Shown: positions 5,640 through 5,853 of the stretch, in pieces | How positions within the stretch are numbered: position 1 is the first letter of the stretch | Layout: each line of letters opens with the position of its first letter | Notes under the pieces: model-generated | The model's input: the letters and a program-made list of their open reading frames with translations, nothing else | Told to the model about the DNA's origin: nothing | Database searches by the model: none | Assembly (NCBI GenBank): GCA_905479905.1 | Contig: CAJQOK010000581.1 | Span: forward strand, 1-5,853 | Direction: 5' to 3' | Source of the DNA: an uncultured Aliterella sp. | GTDB lineage: Bacteria; Cyanobacteriota; Cyanobacteriia; Cyanobacteriales; Chroococcidiopsidaceae | Length of the DNA: 5,853 nt | Made by a program: the position numbers and the translations under genes

Positions 5640-5647
5640 CAAAAAAA

Positions 5648-5853
5648 ATGACACAGTACAGGATTACGCTTTTACCAGGAGATGGGATTGGCCCGGAGAT
5701 CATGGCGATCGCAACGGAAGTTTTACGAGTAGTCGGACAGCAGTTCGATTTAGGCTTTGAATTTACCGAAGCCCTAATGGGTGGCGCAGCCATTGATGCC
5801 ACAGGCGAACCTTTACCCCCAGAAACCTTAGATAAATGCCGCGATAGCGACGC
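5648..5853 (+). CDS. leuB: 3-isopropylmalate dehydrogenase (LeuB), 5' part
   Basis: The first 68 codons of a gene that continues past the window edge. LeuB oxidises and decarboxylates 3-isopropylmalate with NAD+ in leucine biosynthesis, in the cytoplasm. The N-terminus MTQYRITLLPGDGIGPEI carries the family GDGIGPE motif (11-17), followed by a helix with EVL (24-26), then FEFTEALMGGAAIDATGEPL (38-57), where the GGAAID and TGEPLP stretches are typical of bacterial LeuB rather than isocitrate dehydrogenase. The family is about 360 residues, so roughly one fifth is present. The catalytic Tyr and Lys and the metal-binding Asp residues lie outside the window. The ATG follows a run of eight As, with no strong Shine-Dalgarno. 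The start matches the family and the frame is open. It lies 307 bp downstream of pdxA and is probably transcribed from its own promoter. Confidence 0.96.
   Translation, partial: MTQYRITLLPGDGIGPEIMAIATEVLRVVGQQFDLGFEFTEALMGGAAIDATGEPLPPETLDKCRDSD

Larger units (their letters stand above)
5341..5647. other. 307-bp intergenic region between pdxA and leuB
   Basis: No gene is supported here. The region holds two imperfect copies of a G/C-rich hairpin element (5388-5448 and 5484-5577), separated by 35 bp of ordinary AT-rich sequence, and then a 7-bp inverted repeat just before the leuB start. Its GC-rich patches stand out from every other gap in the window. I could not pick out a confident leuB promoter. 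Confidence 0.6.
866..5712. repeat. HIP1 octamers (GCGATCGC), seven copies across this span
   Basis: Perfect copies lie at 866-873, 1643-1650, 2915-2922, 4418-4425, 4585-4592, 4903-4910 and 5705-5712. Six are inside genes and one (2915) is in the gap between ycf39 and the NAD kinase gene. This is roughly one per 0.8 kb, far above chance for an 8-mer. HIP1 is the well-known highly iterated palindrome of many cyanobacterial genomes, so this is strong evidence for the host lineage. Several near-matches (for example around 2057 and 4994) also occur. Confidence 0.9.

Noticed and set aside
5578..5760. Plus-strand 60-codon open frame overlapping leuB
   Set aside because: It overlaps the clear leuB N-terminus in another frame, and its product is low-complexity at first and then a frameshifted reading of leuB.

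Overview
This is a cyanobacterial chromosome fragment. The evidence is a PetM subunit of the cytochrome b6f complex, a Ycf39-type photosystem II assembly factor, an NblR-type response regulator, a small cyanobacterial DUF2949 protein, and seven perfect copies of the HIP1 octamer GCGATCGC in under 6 kb. Coding sequence is moderately AT-rich and gaps are strongly AT-rich, apart from one GC-rich repeat. I cannot fix the genus. I see no mobile-element genes, CRISPR array, rRNA or tRNA.

Layout. Six genes lie on the minus strand, read from right to left: petM (4192-4079), ycf39 (3959-2979), NAD kinase (2845-1922), an nblR-like regulator (1795-1103), a DUF192 lipoprotein (1087-599) and a DUF2949 protein (291-100). 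Two genes lie on the plus strand: pdxA (4258-5340) and the 5' part of leuB (5648 to the window edge). petM and pdxA are divergent, with 65 bp between them. The regulator and the DUF192 gene are 15 bp apart and probably share a transcript. The other minus-strand gaps (119-307 bp) are large enough for separate promoters or terminators. Two gaps slightly exceed 300 bp: 292-598 holds small palindromes and a hairpin, and 5341-5647 holds two related G/C-rich hairpin repeats and a leader hairpin before leuB.

Function. The minus-strand block is about photosynthesis and its redox economy: a b6f subunit, a photosystem II assembly factor, the kinase that supplies NADP+ (the final electron acceptor of linear electron flow), and a regulator whose characterised homologue triggers phycobilisome breakdown under stress. 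The plus-strand pair is biosynthetic: PdxA for pyridoxal phosphate and LeuB for leucine. These two are distant relatives in the isopropylmalate/isocitrate dehydrogenase fold class.

Overall this looks like a conserved core-genome neighbourhood, and I found no convincing new system. The points most worth a second look are the duplicated GC-rich hairpin element before leuB, the degenerate phosphorylation pocket of the NblR-like receiver, and the Gln replacing a substrate-binding His in PdxA.
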